Positions 26,701 through 39,593 of a DNA stretch of 64,000 nt are shown in pieces (position 1 is the first letter of the stretch; each line of letters begins with the position of its first letter). This DNA is from Branchiostoma floridae (taxonomy: Eukaryota; Chordata; Leptocardii; Amphioxiformes; Branchiostomatidae): positions 103,127 through 167,126 of the forward strand of contig NW_023365706.1 in assembly GCF_000003815.2 (NCBI RefSeq). The letters run 5' to 3'. The notes beneath the pieces were generated by a model. That model made no database searches. It was not told the DNA's origin and saw only the letters and a list, made by a program, of their open reading frames with translations. The translations under genes were made by a program, and so were the position numbers.

Positions 26701-29700
26701 AATATTTGTCGTTCAATTTAAGTCGTTTCGGTTAAAAACCTCTCTAAAATTGATGGCTCTTTTAAACCATTTTGCTTCCGTCATCATACTGTTTCTGAAG
26801 AATTTATAAAAGATATCCGCTAAACGACAGCTATTTTGCTTGTCATTTTCTTCTGCTTTTAAAAACTTATATATTCCATGAAGCTACCAAAGGTAAGCGT
26901 AGATTAAGTCTAATCGTGGTTGCTGTTTATGGTAAAGATGTCAAAAAAGGCAATACCGCTCTGCATGTAAAAATTACGACCTTCCATAACAGATGCACAT
27001 GTAAACTCCGTACCTGTGCAGACGACTCCTGCGTCCTGGCTGTGGCTGCAGTCTTCATTGCCCCAACTCTGAATCTGACAGTCACCCACAGAAGATTCTC
27101 CCCCGATGCAGCCGACATTCTGTAACCAGATGTTTCCCGTCCCTTCTCCGAAGTCTCCTCCTGCCGTGGCGACTCCATCCCGATACCCGAGCTGTCTACA
27201 GACCACCTGGGCGTCCCTGTCGTCAAATCCGTCATCACAGACCGTTCCCCAGTCGCCATGGCGAGTCCGAACCTCCACTCGGCCTTGTAACGGGCTCTGG
27301 CTGCCGGTAAGGCGGACGGACACGTCACCTGTACATGTGCCATTATTATAACTATGTTAAAGTTCCCTTTACTATGTGAAAAACATATTGATACTGAATT
27401 TTCTATTCACCTGCTCGACATTACGTATACTTAATGATTTCTAGCCTTATTACCTCCATGACATGTCGTGGAGGTTATATTTTACCCAGCGTTTTTGTGT
27501 CTGTGAACAAGATAACTCAAGAACGGTTGGGTGGATTAGTTTCATACTTGGTGTGTTGGTGGGGTGTGATGAAAGCTGGAAGTGATTAGATTTTGGGCCC
27601 CCCAAGCGGCTTCCCTTGGTACTGCAGCGCAACTTCCGGTTTTGCTATCTCGTGTTCTGAACAAGCTATGGTCATGAATTCAAATGTTAGATAGCTCTTG
27701 TGCTCAGGAAGAAGTGACATAAGTTTGGGCCCCATAGCGGCCAGTTTTGGGGGTAGCAGGGGCATTTTTGTCAAAAACTTCTGAAGAGGATAACCCAAGA
27801 AGAGAACAACTGATTTTCATGATTTTTGGTATGAAGGTACCTAAGCTAATGTTGTACAAAATGAAATGCTAATTATGCAAAATAGGAGTACATTTGCATA
27901 ATTAATAACAATATTCTGTCATAGCAGTTTTTTCGATGTATCTCTTGTCCCGGACATGATATGGTCTTGACATTTTGGTGGTGGATAGCTTTCAGTGTCC
28001 TGACAAAGCGGCGCAAGTTTTAGCCCCCTAACATTTAATTTGGGAACTGCAGGGGCGTTTTTGTCAAGACATTCCAATGAGAATAACTGCAGAAAGGATT
28101 GACGGATTGGCATCATATTAGGCATGCGGGTACCTTAGGCAAAGATGTTCATAATGATATACAGGTTATGCAAATGAGGACTTAATTTGCACAATTAATG
28201 AGGAAATTGTATAATTCCATTGTTTTCAATAACTGGACTTCAATCAATGTAACACATATTAATTATGATAGGTAGAATATAATCAGATACCAAATATGGT
28301 AATGAGGAACTTATTTGCATAGTTTATGTAAAAATTGAAAAACCGCTTTATGAGCAATAATGGGAATTTTATAATTGTGACATATGTACGTTAGTCAATG
28401 ATGAACAACACCATGCATAAATTATGTTAATGTGTTTGTCAATTGCATGAAATTTACGAAAGCTCTAAAATTTCATGGAGGTATGAGGTCGCCGAACTCT
28501 AGTTTTCTTGATCATACATATGGCCAACCTAAATATAATGACGTGAACTAATGGAAGAGTCCCTAACCTGTACAGATGACGTGTACATCCTGGCTATGAT
28601 GACAGTCAGAAGGTTCCCAGCTGAAGCCACAGGACAGGATGTTGGTCTCGTCTCCGCTGCAGGTGACGTCACTCAGCCAGATGTTCTCCGACCCTTCTCC
28701 GATGTCTGCCTGCCCAGATGACGTCATCCCGCCTGTATAACCCATCTGTCTGCACACGAACCCGGCCTCAGCCTCGGTCCAGCCGGTGTTGCACACGGCA
28801 CCCCACTCTAACGCTGCCCACGGCCGGATTTGCAGCCGTCCTTTCCAGGGAGCCAGACCGCCAACCAACCGAAGAGCTGCGTCTCCTTTGGACACATCAA
28901 ACATGTTTTTATTTCCGATTTGGGCAATGTGTATTGCTTTTGTTACAGAAAAAGTCCTTAACTTGAGAAAAAGGTGTCACCCAAGAATTCCCATAATGTT
29001 TTCTATATCTTAGCCACCCGTACCTGCACAGACGACTCCTGCGTCCTCCTTGTGTGAACAGTCACTCCGTCCCCAGGAGTCAGCAGGACAGTCTCCAAGG
29101 TCCGTCTCGTTGCCACTGCAGGCCACCTCGTCCAGCCAGACGTTCCCCGAACCTTCCCCAAAATGACCCGCCAGTTTCACATCCAGGGCCGCCCCGAAGC
29201 CGAGCTGTCTGCAGACAACATGAGCGTCCTGTAAGTCCCACCGATCGTCACAGACGGAGCCCCATTCGCCGGTACCGTTTCGGACCTCTACTCGGCCTTC
29301 GAGTGGGGTAGACCCGCCAAGAAGACGGACTTTATGTTGCAATCCTGAAAATGACACTTCAAAATTATCATCGAGAGAGAGATAGACAGAGAGAAAGAGA
29401 GATGGAGAGGAAGAGAGAGAGAGAGAGAGAAGAAGAGAGAGAAGGAGACAGACAGAGAGAAGATGGACAGATAGATATGTGTCTGACGGGTGGACAGATA
29501 GCTACACGGTCGTTACAAGAGATGTATTTCATTTCAATTCCCAAACATTGAGCAATTAAAAGATTTATACTAAATGTCACACAAAGGAAAGCCAAACAAC
29601 ACCTGTCGCCAGATGTGCTAGACTTTATAGACTCCATATTCCTCACCAATTACTGAACCCGTGGGCTCTGTAGCAGGGCGGACGATGCCGGGTGGGGTTG

Positions 29701-32266
29701 TTATCGTCATCTCAGCTGCTCTACTTTCGGCGCCTCCAGCGGAAGGCTGTATCTCTATAGGTGACGCCATCCTGGTTATTGGGGCGTTAGCCACTGCGTC
29801 ACTGGGCAGCGTGGAGATGACGTCATCCAGTACCGGCTTCTCACAAGTACATGGAAAGTGGGAAACATGACGTCATTACTCCGGGAAGGAGGGTCACCTC
29901 CTGGCGGAATACTATAGTTTGACTTGTCGATAGCCTAGATTTTTCATGAAATTTGACGTTAATATAACGATGATGATAACGAAACATGACGTCATCAATT
30001 TGACTGTATTGGTTGTGAGGGTGAAAAAGTATTAATACTAGAAAAGATCAAGGTGTGCTACAAAAATGTAAACAGCAAGTTCAGATAAGAGAATGACAAT
30101 GTGTTGCCAATTACAGCATCAATGACGTCAAATGACATCAATGACGTCAAATTATCACATCAATGACGTCAAATTATCACAAAAGACAATGGAAATAGAA
30201 TAAAAACGTTCATTAAAACATTTATCAATGAAAAAAACACAGGTCTGTTCAAATTCTAAGGGATAAAAAGGTAGTTATTCTTGATATTATCATATGGTCC
30301 GCCATCTTGGATTTTGACCGATGTCGCCACAATCAGCAATTCTTTCATATTTAATATGCGATTTTGTGTAAGAAAATAGGAAATAAACGCGAAAAATACA
30401 TTGTTAGAACAGAAATTAGGGATATTCGTTAAAAATACCTGTCAACAAATTGTTACAAACTAAACTTTAGGAAAACTCAACAAACTTGGTTGCAAGTTAA
30501 AAGTCAAAACTCAAAAGACCCCCCCCCCGTCTGAATACGATACGATACGATGCGATGGTTTATTGCACAACAATTTCATCAGTAACAATGTATGGCAATA
30601 TATATACAACAAACGGTATGGTCTAAAACTACACATATATCGTATATTGCAACAACTTCAGCTAATACAATAATAGAGGAATCTACGCGGTAGGTATTAA
30701 AGGAGACTATAGCATACATCAGGTTGAATAGGGTCCATGGGCACAGAAGCAGTTGTCTGTCAGATAAGACACCTTGCCAAGCAGACGTTGGGCTCCGGCT
30801 TTCTATGCTGTACTGGTTAATTCATAATTCATAATGTTATAATTATGATGTTTTAAGACAGGTGTACATGACCTGTTCCCATTGTCCTGTGGGCGCTCGA
30901 GTAGACCTAAAAACAAGCCTCCCCCCCCCCCCCAAAAAAAAATCACAACACTGAGTCAAAATGAGCCCAGGCGTACTCAAAATATCCCGAAAGTCGCAAG
31001 GTGTCCGGCGGGGCCACGTAGGAGTGACGCCCGAGAGTGCCAAACAGCCCGTGAACTGTCCGACTGGGTGCCTTTTCCAAACAATTACCAAGCCTCAATG
31101 GTTCAGGACAACCTAAAGCTCATAAACAATTCTGTTTTTGACCGCGAGTAACCAGCAGTGGGCGGAGTTTAATCTGCCTCCCCCCCCCCCTTATGAACTT
31201 GAACCACACGGAAAGCACTCGAGAGAATGTGTACAGGGCTGTTGTCATAAGAACAGAACCTTTACGCATGCTTTAAACCGTGCTTAAAGATTTACTTTTG
31301 TGCAGTGTGAATATATATAGTTAAAATTTAGTCCCTTACCTGTAGTCGTTGTTTGATGGTCACGTCGTACGGGGTTGTAGTCAGATCCTGTACCTGGGTT
31401 TGTTCTTGCTCTTGTACCTCTTTTGTCAGGTTCCGTTCCAGCTGTGCACTCCTGATTCTTTCTTCTGATAGTTGGTTGGACAGCTTCTGCACCTGGGTTT
31501 GGAGACGGTTTTCTTGTTCTTGTAGCTCCTGCGTCAGGCTCTGTACCCGGGTTTGGAGACGGGTTTCTTGTTCTTGTAGCTCCCGTGTCAGATTCTGTTC
31601 CAGCTGTGCGCCCCTGGTTCTTTCTTCTGATAGTTGGTTGGACAGATTCTGCACCTGGGTTTGGAGACGGGTTTCTTGTTCTTGTAGCTTCTGCGTCAGG
31701 CTCTGTACCCGGGTTTGGAGACGGGTTTCTTGTTCTTGTACCTCCCGTGTCAGATTCTCTTCCAGCTGTGCACCCCTGGTTCTTTCTTCTGACAGTTGGT
31801 CGGACAGATTCTGTACCTGGGTTTGGAGACGAGTTTCTTGCTCTTGTAGCTCTTGGGCACTCCTGACTTTTTCTTCTGACAGTTGGTCGGACAGATCCTG
31901 TATCTTGGTTAGCTGATTTGTGTCTTGCACTTTTAGCTCCTGTGTCAGATTCTGCTCCACCTCTAACTGATCAGACAAACTGTCCACCCTGGACGTGAGA
32001 TCGGACTGTTGACCCAGTAAGGTTTCCACCATCGACGTCAGGAGGTCCACTTGATTTTTCAGGCGGGCCGTTTCCTCCTTGGTCTCGGCGAGCTGTTCCT
32101 CTAGACGCGGCGGAGAAAAGCTCCCAGTACGGGACCCAGGCGGAACCACATAGGTGTAGGTACAGTAGCCCTTGTCTACATACTCCTGGTGGGGTCTAAC
32201 ATCCTGGGCTCGGGCAGGGAAACTAACGCACAGGACCAACACAGCGAGCAGTGCGACACTCGCCAT
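23701..32266 (-). CDS. Gene C: secreted coiled-coil / 4x SRCR / FReD protein
   Basis: Nine exons: 32266-31340 (signal peptide and coiled coil), 29836-29647 (Thr/Pro-rich linker), 29344-29024, 28885-28568, 27328-27014, 26669-26352 (one SRCR each), 25869-25762, 25456-25240, 24016-23701 (FReD). Sum 3030 nt, 1009 aa. The start [13 protein letters not shown] gives a good signal peptide ending near PARA-QDV; the same start exists in D and E, so the in-frame extension upstream to 32368 is not used. The coiled coil repeats [13 protein letters not shown] units. Each SRCR has six cysteines (VCDD, VVCRQLG, a C before SG/GN, GDC, DC(S/T)H, VVC). FReD shows DRDND and GGWWFRSC. All linker and SRCR introns are phase 1. 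The acceptor of the linker exon is uncertain. Likely role: secreted multimeric pattern-recognition or adhesion protein (inferred from SRCR and FReD families). Confidence 0.82.
24252..24720 (+). mobile_element. Full-length tRNA-derived SINE with target-site duplication
   Basis: The 8-base direct repeat CATTAAGT at 24252-24259 and 24713-24720 flanks a 453-base element. Its head is tRNA-like ('gtgtagcacagtggcagcgt' as A-box region, 'gggttcgaatc' as B-box), followed by 'gcccttgggaaaggcact' and a unique body. It inserted in the last FReD intron of gene C, in the opposite orientation to the gene. Confidence 0.85.
24955..25239. repeat. Splice-donor minisatellite in gene C
   Basis: About 15 degenerate copies of TTTTACTCACCTGAAGGTG abut the true donor of the second FReD exon (donor GT at 25238-25239 on the minus strand). 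The unit is the exon 3' end plus donor. Confidence 0.82.
27451..28503. mobile_element. About 1.05-kb insertion in gene C, absent from gene E
   Basis: Gene E reads 'ttctagccttattttctaga' where gene C has the same flanks split by this segment. Its ends are loosely inverted ('acctccatgaca' against 'tttcatggaggt'). It includes 'aagataactcaagaacg' and repeated 'tttgggcccc' motifs. No coding frame of note. Probably a non-autonomous transposon of unknown family. Confidence 0.65.
29360..29470. repeat. GA-rich simple repeat (gene C intron)
   Basis: Purine-rich 'gagagagatagacagagaga' tract beside the acceptor of the first SRCR exon. An almost identical tract is at 46857-46960 in gene E, supporting recent C/E duplication. 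Confidence 0.88.
29837..31339. other. Intron between linker and coiled-coil exons of gene C
   Basis: Non-coding. 30865-31335 is nearly identical to 48285-48755 in gene E, including 'aaaatgagcccaggcgtact'. Poly-C runs occur at 30522, 30921 and 31181. The element 'atgacgtcaaattatcac' repeats near 30160. Confidence 0.65.
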
Positions 32267-32500
32267 CTTGGAGGTAATAAATTTAAACACCTGGAGGAAG
32301 TAAACTAAAACATCTGGAGGAAATAAACTAAAACACCTGGAGGAAATAAACTTAAACACCTGCGTCACACCTGATTGTTACCTGGCGGTGGTGACTCTTG
32401 AATGGCTTATTTTGCTTGTATCCTTATACTATTATGGTCTTATAATGGAACAATAGTATTAGGTTACAACCAAAAACAAACACAACTGTTTACTCAGCAA
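32267..32500 (-). promoter_or_regulatory. Conserved 5' flank of gene C
   Basis: Just upstream of the ATG lie about four tandem copies of a ~24-base unit containing 'cacctggaggaaataaac' (plus strand), then 'tgcgtcacacctg' and a stretch conserved upstream of D (39594-39780) and E (49754-49960). Conservation across three copies suggests 5' UTR and core promoter, but no start site can be fixed. Confidence 0.45.
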
Positions 32501-33956
32501 CGCAGACGTGCCTTTGAACCGCGTGGCACCTGATCCTGAACGACCTTGGCTGACCTCCAACAGAGGTTTTATATACAGTATATTTCGGCTTCTAATAGAT
32601 ACTGTTTACTGTCTCTTTTTATCATTAGGTACATTGGGCTATTTTTGTATGCTGTGTGGGAAGCAAGCAGCATATGTGAGTTATCCCCTGTATTATAACA
32701 ACCCAATCTATTTTGTAACGGAGAAACATAATAACGAAATTAAGACGCCCAGACATTTAGAAAACATGACAAGCTCCCTGGCATCTACTTGAAGACATTC
32801 TTTTTTTTAACTTTAACCTTTTACGTAATGTTAACTTTTCCCCCATGTACTTGTGCAACAAACTTCATGAAAATATAGCAAACACGGCCATACCTACGTG
32901 CTACAGATTAGTCATGTTAATAGACATAATCAGCTCTTCCTTGTCAGATTTGGCATTCTGCTTGGCTTTTAACTTCAATCGAATGCTGTAGCATAATTTT
33001 AAGTAAAGAAAGGGCAACAGCACACAATATTCTTGTTCACATTACAGATTTTATTAAAGCCTTTCTCACAGCTTTTCTCACAGTCTTTCTTACCATGATG
33101 TAGTCGGGTTTTTCACCTAGATATTATTTACTGATCAGCACGTAATAAAAACAGCTTTAAAGGATCCAAACTTCTGTAATCACACCAAGGAGCTTAGGTT
33201 GTGTTTGCAATCAAAGACACACATCATAGAAAATGTTATGAACCATACATGTAGTTGTAAGTTAACTAAAAAAACTGTATGTACGTTATTTGCTCTCACA
33301 GAAAAACATCTTGTTCACTTCACGTTCCAGTATATTTACAAATGTAAATTACCAGTGATAAATGTTGTCATCCAATTTGACATCATTTGTGAAGTAAGGA
33401 TATCTGTATATCTATGTAATCTACATTTGGCATTCAGAAACAACTCCAAGCATATAACGCTAGTTCACCTTTATCCGCAGGGTAACCTTTATTCGTTGTG
33501 TTTACCCACATGGTATCAATGGATATCAAGTCGACAGACGGTGGTTTCAAGTTGTAAAATTTTCTAACTATCATAGTTTGAAACTGTACTCCGTCGACTT
33601 GATACCCTTAAATACCCATTTTTAAAAGCAACGGATATAGGTTAGCCTACAGATAAAGGTGAACTAGCGTTACATAATGAAATAGAAAATGCAGATGTTT
33701 CAATGATCATATGCCTGATGTACTCAGTGGTTTGATTCTATGTGCTAAAGAAACTCATGGTGGTGTTAAAAAGATAAATCATATCACCTCACTCTCATCT
33801 CACTTCACCTGTCCCAAAGCCTCGCCGGTCGTAGGGACAGCAATTATATAATCAAGTCTGAAACTTGAATACCACGAAATACCACTGGATCTGAATTATT
33901 TCCTAGTTTTAGTGTCTATACATTCCTTTGCGCGGATTGTGCCGAAGGTGTGATTT
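32500..33956. other. Intergenic region between C and D
   Basis: No gene recognised. 32510-32570 resembles 39955-40015 and 50150-50210, the upstream flanks of D and E. 33055-33095 is a relic of the 'tttcttacag' satellite. It contains the foldback element at 33455-33672. Confidence 0.5.
33455..33672. mobile_element. Foldback MITE with about 20-base near-perfect ends
   Basis: TAACGCTAGTTCACCTTTAT at the left pairs with its reverse complement at the right end. Similarity continues inward through 'gatatcaagtcgac', leaving almost the whole 218 bases as an imperfect hairpin. No coding capacity. Confidence 0.8.
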
Positions 33957-34651
33957 TTACGGCCTGATCTTCATGGACACAGACTTCAGGGAGTAACTCC
34001 CGCCTCTCCAGTTGTGCCACACCACACCTTGCCAGGCTGGACAGGAGCTTCCACAGTTGCCCAGGTAGCGGCCGTTGAGGGCGGAGCTGCCGCAGGCACC
34101 AAACCACCAGCCGCCCTGTCCGTACCCCTGGGAACAATGGCGGCTGCTGCTGCCATCATTGTCCCTGTCCACAGTGGAGAACCTGTACCCGTTGAGAGCC
34201 ATGGAGTTTCCCGCGGTGCCCGAATACCCGGAAATGCGCAGCCGGTACCCGTCAGACTCGCCGGATACCCTGGGTGGGGACAGTAAACCAGCGGGATTCT
34301 ATGAACAATAAAGACCTTCATCATGAATTTATGTTATTTACAATGAAAAAAATTATTCGTAAGTAATCATGCTGTTATCATACAAATGTTTGCATTGTTT
34401 GCATACAACTGCATAAAGAAAATGCAGAATATATATATATATATATTTTCTGTATTTTTTATGCATGTATGTGTATGTGTTCGTTTATATATGTTTACAA
34501 ATGTGTGTACGATTGCATATATGTGTCTGTATGTAACGTTATGTATGTACTGGTACTACTACATGCAAACATTTGTATGATTACTGCATGATTACTAAAC
34601 GTCGAAGAATTTTTTTATTGTAAATAACATAAATTCATCATGAAGGTATTT

Positions 34652-34709
<58 letters not shown>

Positions 34710-37700
34710 CATAAACATTTGTCTCTGAGTGTGTATGTATGTGTGTCTTATTCTCCTAAAGGTGTGTTACTCACCTAAAAGTGTGCTACTCACCTAAAGA
34801 TGTTTTACTCACCTGAAGGTGCTGTACTCTGCGTAGCGTGACTCCCCTTGCCAGTCCAAAAGTTCAATCCTCAGGCGATAGTTCTTCTGATTGGTCAGGA
34901 GGTGGATGTTCTCGTTCCCCAGCCAGTACTCCCCGTTCTTGTTCCCAAAGCCCAGTTTGTACTCCTCCCAGGTCCGGTTGAAGGGAACCGACCCGTCCTG
35001 CCGCCGCTGGATCACGGTCCACCCGCCTCCGGTGGGTAGAATAAAGTAAGTTAAAAATAACTGTTGATGTTTATACTCTAAAAATTTATTTTCAACTTGA
35101 ACATTCAACAAGATCAGCTATAATTTCGCCACGCCGCACCAAATTTAAGGAATCTTGTTCAGAAAAAGGGAGAAAAATAATTTCAGAATTTTTAAACTTG
35201 ACATGCAGAAAAAGATATAGCAATACGATACTGTCGACAAATGAATTAATGACAAACACAACAGATCACCATGTTTAGCAAAAACCAATACCTGCCGTGT
35301 CCATGTCACAGTACGCCTCCACATCATCGGGGAGGAGGCCTATTGGATAGACTCCACTTGTTGTCACTCCTGATGAATGGTACTCGGCACAGTCTTCTTC
35401 CTCTGGGAAACGATAATAGAAAAAAATAAAAATTCCAAAACTACCAGTACATGTACATCCCATAATGTGTGTATGCCAAAGTTTAGGAACGACAGATATA
35501 CCATCATACCTGCTTCACAGACGACACCTGCGTCCTCCTTGTGGGTACAGTCATGGTCTCCCCACCTGTTGATCTCACAGCCCGCTACAGAGGACTCGTT
35601 CCCCGCGCAGTTGAGATTGTCCAGCCAGATGTTTCCTGTCCCTTCAGGAAAAAGTCCTCCTACCCTGGCGGACCCTGTGTAGTACCCGAGCTGTCTACAG
35701 ACCACCTGGGCGTCCCTGTCGTCAAACCCGTCATCACAGACCGTTCCCCAGTCACCATTTCCGGGATGGATCTCAACTCGACCTTCTGACGGATTCTGGC
35801 TGCCGGCGAGTCGGACTGAGACTCTGCCTGGAGAAGTGCACAGTATTCTAACACTGAAGATGAAGTGGGACATACAGAGCGCAAACAGTACTCTATAGAT
35901 GATAAAGAGATCTCACAATTAGATCTCCAGCGAGGAACTAACAGAACAATTGTCAACTTAACAAATAGACTAGTCAAGTTTATTGCAAATTCTTGCCCGT
36001 TGGCTAATCGCAGGTAACATAAAAGATTCAAACAGTGTAAAAACAATATCAAAAGTGTCTACTCTAGTCTAAAACTAGTAAAAGCTAACTCTAGATCCGG
36101 GGTTATTCGGTTCGACTCCTTTTTCGAAGAAGCTGCTTGTTGACAAATAAGCTACTTGTTAAGTTTGGGGCCATCATTTGTTATGCTGTATGTAGTCACG
36201 ACGAAAATAAAGACTACAATGAAACGACGGCATGACTACCTGTACAGATGACGTGTACATCCTGCCTATGATCACAGTCAGAAGGTTCCCAGCTGAATCC
36301 ACAGGACAGGATGTTGGTCTCGTCTCCACTGCAGGTGACGTCACCCAGCCAGATGTTCTCCGGCCCTTCTCCGATGTCTGCCTGCCCAGATGACGTCACC
36401 CCGCCGGTATAACCCATCTGTCTGCACACGAACCCGGCCTCAGCCTCGGTCCAGCTGGTGTTGCACACGGCACCCCACTCTAACGCTCCCCACGGCCGGA
36501 TTTGCAGCCGTCCTTTCCAGGGAGCCCGACCGCCAACCAGCCGGAGAGCTGCGTCTCCTGTGGGCACATCAAAACATGTTCTAGGATCCGTTTTGGGCGT
36601 ATTACTTCTGCTAAAATTATGTCGATGAAGATTATACATCTAGGTTCTAAGATACGCTAAATAGCAATTACTCAAACTACTTGATTTATCTTTATTTGGA
36701 AATGGTCAGTCGTTTAAGACAGCATCTACACCCTTTCGTCAGATACTGATAAGACTTTGTTGGAGAGCAGGTTTTATAATCTTAACTGTAGATGAAGATG
36801 GGACAAATTTTAGATAACCCAATGGGAAATAAAACTAATACAAAATCAAGATAAGGTTGATGTAAATATTAAAATTAGCTCCTGTTGTTTGAATACAGGT
36901 TCCCTTCTGCTTTAGAGCTATGTGAATTGCTTCTGTTATAACCTTACAATGGTCTATAATTTGGCAAAAATGCTGCACAGATATAACACAAGATTTCCCA
37001 GAATGTCATAGACACTCGTACCTGCACAGATGACTCCTACATCCTCCTTGTGTGAACAGTCACTCCGTCCCCAGGAGTCAGCAGGACAGTCTCCAAGGTC
37101 CGTCTCGATGCCCCTGCAGGCAACCTCGTCCAGCCAGACGTTCCCCGAACCTTCCCCAAAATGACCCGCCAGTTTCACCTCCAGGGCCGCCCCGAAATCG
37201 AGCTGTCTGCAGACAACATGAGCGTCCTGCAGGTCAAAGTTGTCATCACAGACGGAGCCCCATTGGCCGGTACCGTTTCGGACCTCCACTCGGCCTTCAA
37301 GTTGGGTAGAGCCAGCGGCAAGACGGATTTGAATCCCTGAAAACGAAAAGAAAATTTTAAGCACTTTCAGCAAATTCAGGCCGGGGACGGGGACTCTTGA
37401 GGCCTACGCCAAATTCCATGTCGCATAACGACAGAACGGCTTCCGCTAAAGAAATCAAAGTTGGTGACTTTTTTTTCCATTTTTTTGGCAACAGTTTCAG
37501 AGTATCAATTAGTATAATTTTCCTATCGTTTTGTGTTGCCATGGCAACCGGTAGCTGACAGGCATTTTTAAAACGAAAATTGGTAGATTTGGTTGTAGCA
37601 ATGTACTTTCCATTTTTTTCTTGTTGAATTCAGGCTACTTAAATAAATCAAATCTAATGTAATTTAGTGTATCATGCCTTGTAACATCTGCATAAATTAT

Positions 37701-39593
37701 GCTAATATTGACGTCATTGGCTAAAATTCTAAGATGGCGGACTAAACCATTTGATGAGGGATAACCAGCTTATTATGTTTTATAAAGTTCTCACTACCTG
37801 ATAATTTATTCTACCCAAACATTCAAATGTACGTGTATCTTAATTCTCTTCTGGGGTTATTTGATGAAAAAAATTATTTTTGAAAATTCTTTTTTTGGGG
37901 CATATAATTTTATTGTTTGATAGCCTGGTATACAGCGGTATTTCAGCTCTCTTCTGTCCTCCCCGCACATACGCCTGTTCAATCCAATTACTTCAAACTG
38001 ACGAAAACTTTATTTTGATTACTTTATATTAATTTTATTTGTACATTGTTCACAGAAAATGTGGTAGTTATATATAGTTATATAGTTAGGTATAACAGGA
38101 GTTACAACTGCCTCAACCATTATAAATATATAAATATATAAATATATAAATATAGAAATATAGAAATATAGAAATATAGAAATATAGAAATATAGAAATA
38201 TAGAAATATAGAAATATAGAAATATAGAAATATAGAAATATAGAAATATAGAAATATAGAAATATAGAAATATAATGTAGATTCGGCCTCGCCTGTTACA
38301 GGGCCCGTGAGCTCTGCGGCAGGAGGGGAGATACCGGGTTGGGTTGTTGTCGTCATCTTAGCTGCGGGACTTTCGGTGGGAGTGTCGGTCTTCGGCTCCG
38401 TAGGTGACGTCACCTTAGTTACCGGGGCGACAGTGGTGAACACTGGCTCACTGGGCAGCGTGGCTGTGATTGTAGAGATGACGTCATCTGGCACCAGTCG
38501 CTCACAGGAACACTGACATGTGAAGTAGAGACACACAGACATCAATTTTTATAGTCTGATGAACAATTGTGTGATAAAACCAGGCCAAATGCTTACCGCC
38601 GATGTTAACACCAGGATTTGGTGGAAAGCGAGCATCGGCCGACTCCTACAAATAGCCGACGATCCCTAAAAATCGCGCGCTGATCTAGCCATTGGGCGTA
38701 TTACTTCCGAAAATGTTAGAGTTCACAGACTCGTCGTCCGTTTTATTTTCGCATAATGTGACGGTGATATTAGAAAGGCGATGTAGCTAGTAAATGCCAT
38801 CGACAGTTACACTTGTTTCCTCTAGGCTGGTCCGAGCAAGTCTTTGTCCTGGTCTATACAACACGTCTTCGATCCGTCAGTTGTTTTATCAGGTACTTCA
38901 CGGAAAAGCAAGCTTAAGCATACTGCGACTTCTCTAGAAGTATTTCAAGATGACAAGTCGGTAATACTACAGCGTCGGATCATTTTTCATCAAGTCGAAG
39001 GTAAATATCATTGTTTCAGTTGTCAATATGAACAAGGGAATTTATGAATATAAATAATACTAAAGGTCTTCAACACGCTCCAGGAGCTGGGGGTCCCCAG
39101 AACCGACTGGACTGTCCACGAACAACGTGGCGAGAACTGTCTGTAGCCGCCACGCATCAACATATGATGCATGCGAACGATTGAAAGGTTTGTCACTTAC
39201 CTGCAGCCGTTGTTTGATGTTAATGTCATGCTCGTACAAGGTTGTAGTCAGATTCTGTACCCTGCTTTCCAGCTTTGCACTCCTGACTCTCTCTTCTGAC
39301 AGTTGGTTGGTCAGACTGTCCATCAGGCCTTGCTGACTTGTTTTCTGCTGCTCTAAGCTGTTCACCCTGGACGTGAGGTCGGACTGTTGGATCATCAAGG
39401 TTTGAACCAGCGACAGGAGATCGACTTGGTTTTTCATGCGGTCCGTTTCTTCCTTCATGTCGGCGAGCTGCTTCTCGAAGCCCGGTGGTGAGAAGCTTCC
39501 GCAGCCAGCTACATACTGCCTTCGAACATCCTGGGCGCGGGCAGGGAAACTGACGCACAGGGCCAACACACCGAGCAGTACGGCACTCGCCAT
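33957..39593 (-). CDS. Gene D: secreted coiled-coil / 3x SRCR / FReD protein
   Basis: Eight exons: 39593-39201 (signal peptide [13 protein letters not shown], short coiled coil, 131 codons), 38512-38293 (Thr/Pro linker beginning [10 protein letters not shown]), 37336-37022, 36557-36240, 35827-35510 (SRCR), 35402-35292, 35029-34813 or slightly shorter, 34269-33957 (FReD). Length about 733-734 aa. Compared with C and E it lacks the third SRCR exon and most of the coiled-coil repeats, and its first SRCR has CRQLDF where the others have CRQLGF. The linker exon appears to end at a GC donor. The acceptor of the second FReD exon is altered (see findings); use of an AG three bases further in keeps the frame. 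The FReD retains DRDND and GGWWFGAC. A secreted oligomeric recognition protein is inferred. Confidence 0.78.
34650..34812. repeat. (AT)n and short donor minisatellite in gene D
   Basis: About 34655-34706 is uninterrupted AT. 34750-34812 has only three or four units of the donor-derived repeat (ACTCACCTAAAGGTG type), the shortest array besides gene A. Confidence 0.8.
38120..38275. repeat. (GAAATATA)n minisatellite next to the linker exon of gene D
   Basis: An 8-base unit repeated about 15-18 times directly after the linker exon donor. It happens to stay open in the gene frame (YISIFLYF repeats), but homology with C and E shows that the exon ends at 38293, so it is intronic. Confidence 0.88.

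Noticed and set aside
31353-31916. Plus-strand Ser/Cys-rich open frame (and 48770-49360)
   Set aside because: Antisense of the coiled-coil exons of C and E; stop-free only because the heptad repeat lacks stops in that frame.
32267-32368. N-terminal extension of gene C to an upstream in-frame ATG
   Set aside because: The extension is translated 5' flank repeat (KFISS, FLQVFKF); C, D and E share the MAS(V/A) start with a good signal peptide.
32508-32792. 94-residue plus-strand frame
   Set aside because: Lies on 5' flanking sequence repeated near D and E where the frame is not kept; no recognisable domain.
38120-38292. YISIFLYF repeats as part of the gene D protein
   Set aside because: Translation of an 8-base microsatellite after the exon end; the homologous exons in C and E stop at the matching donor.
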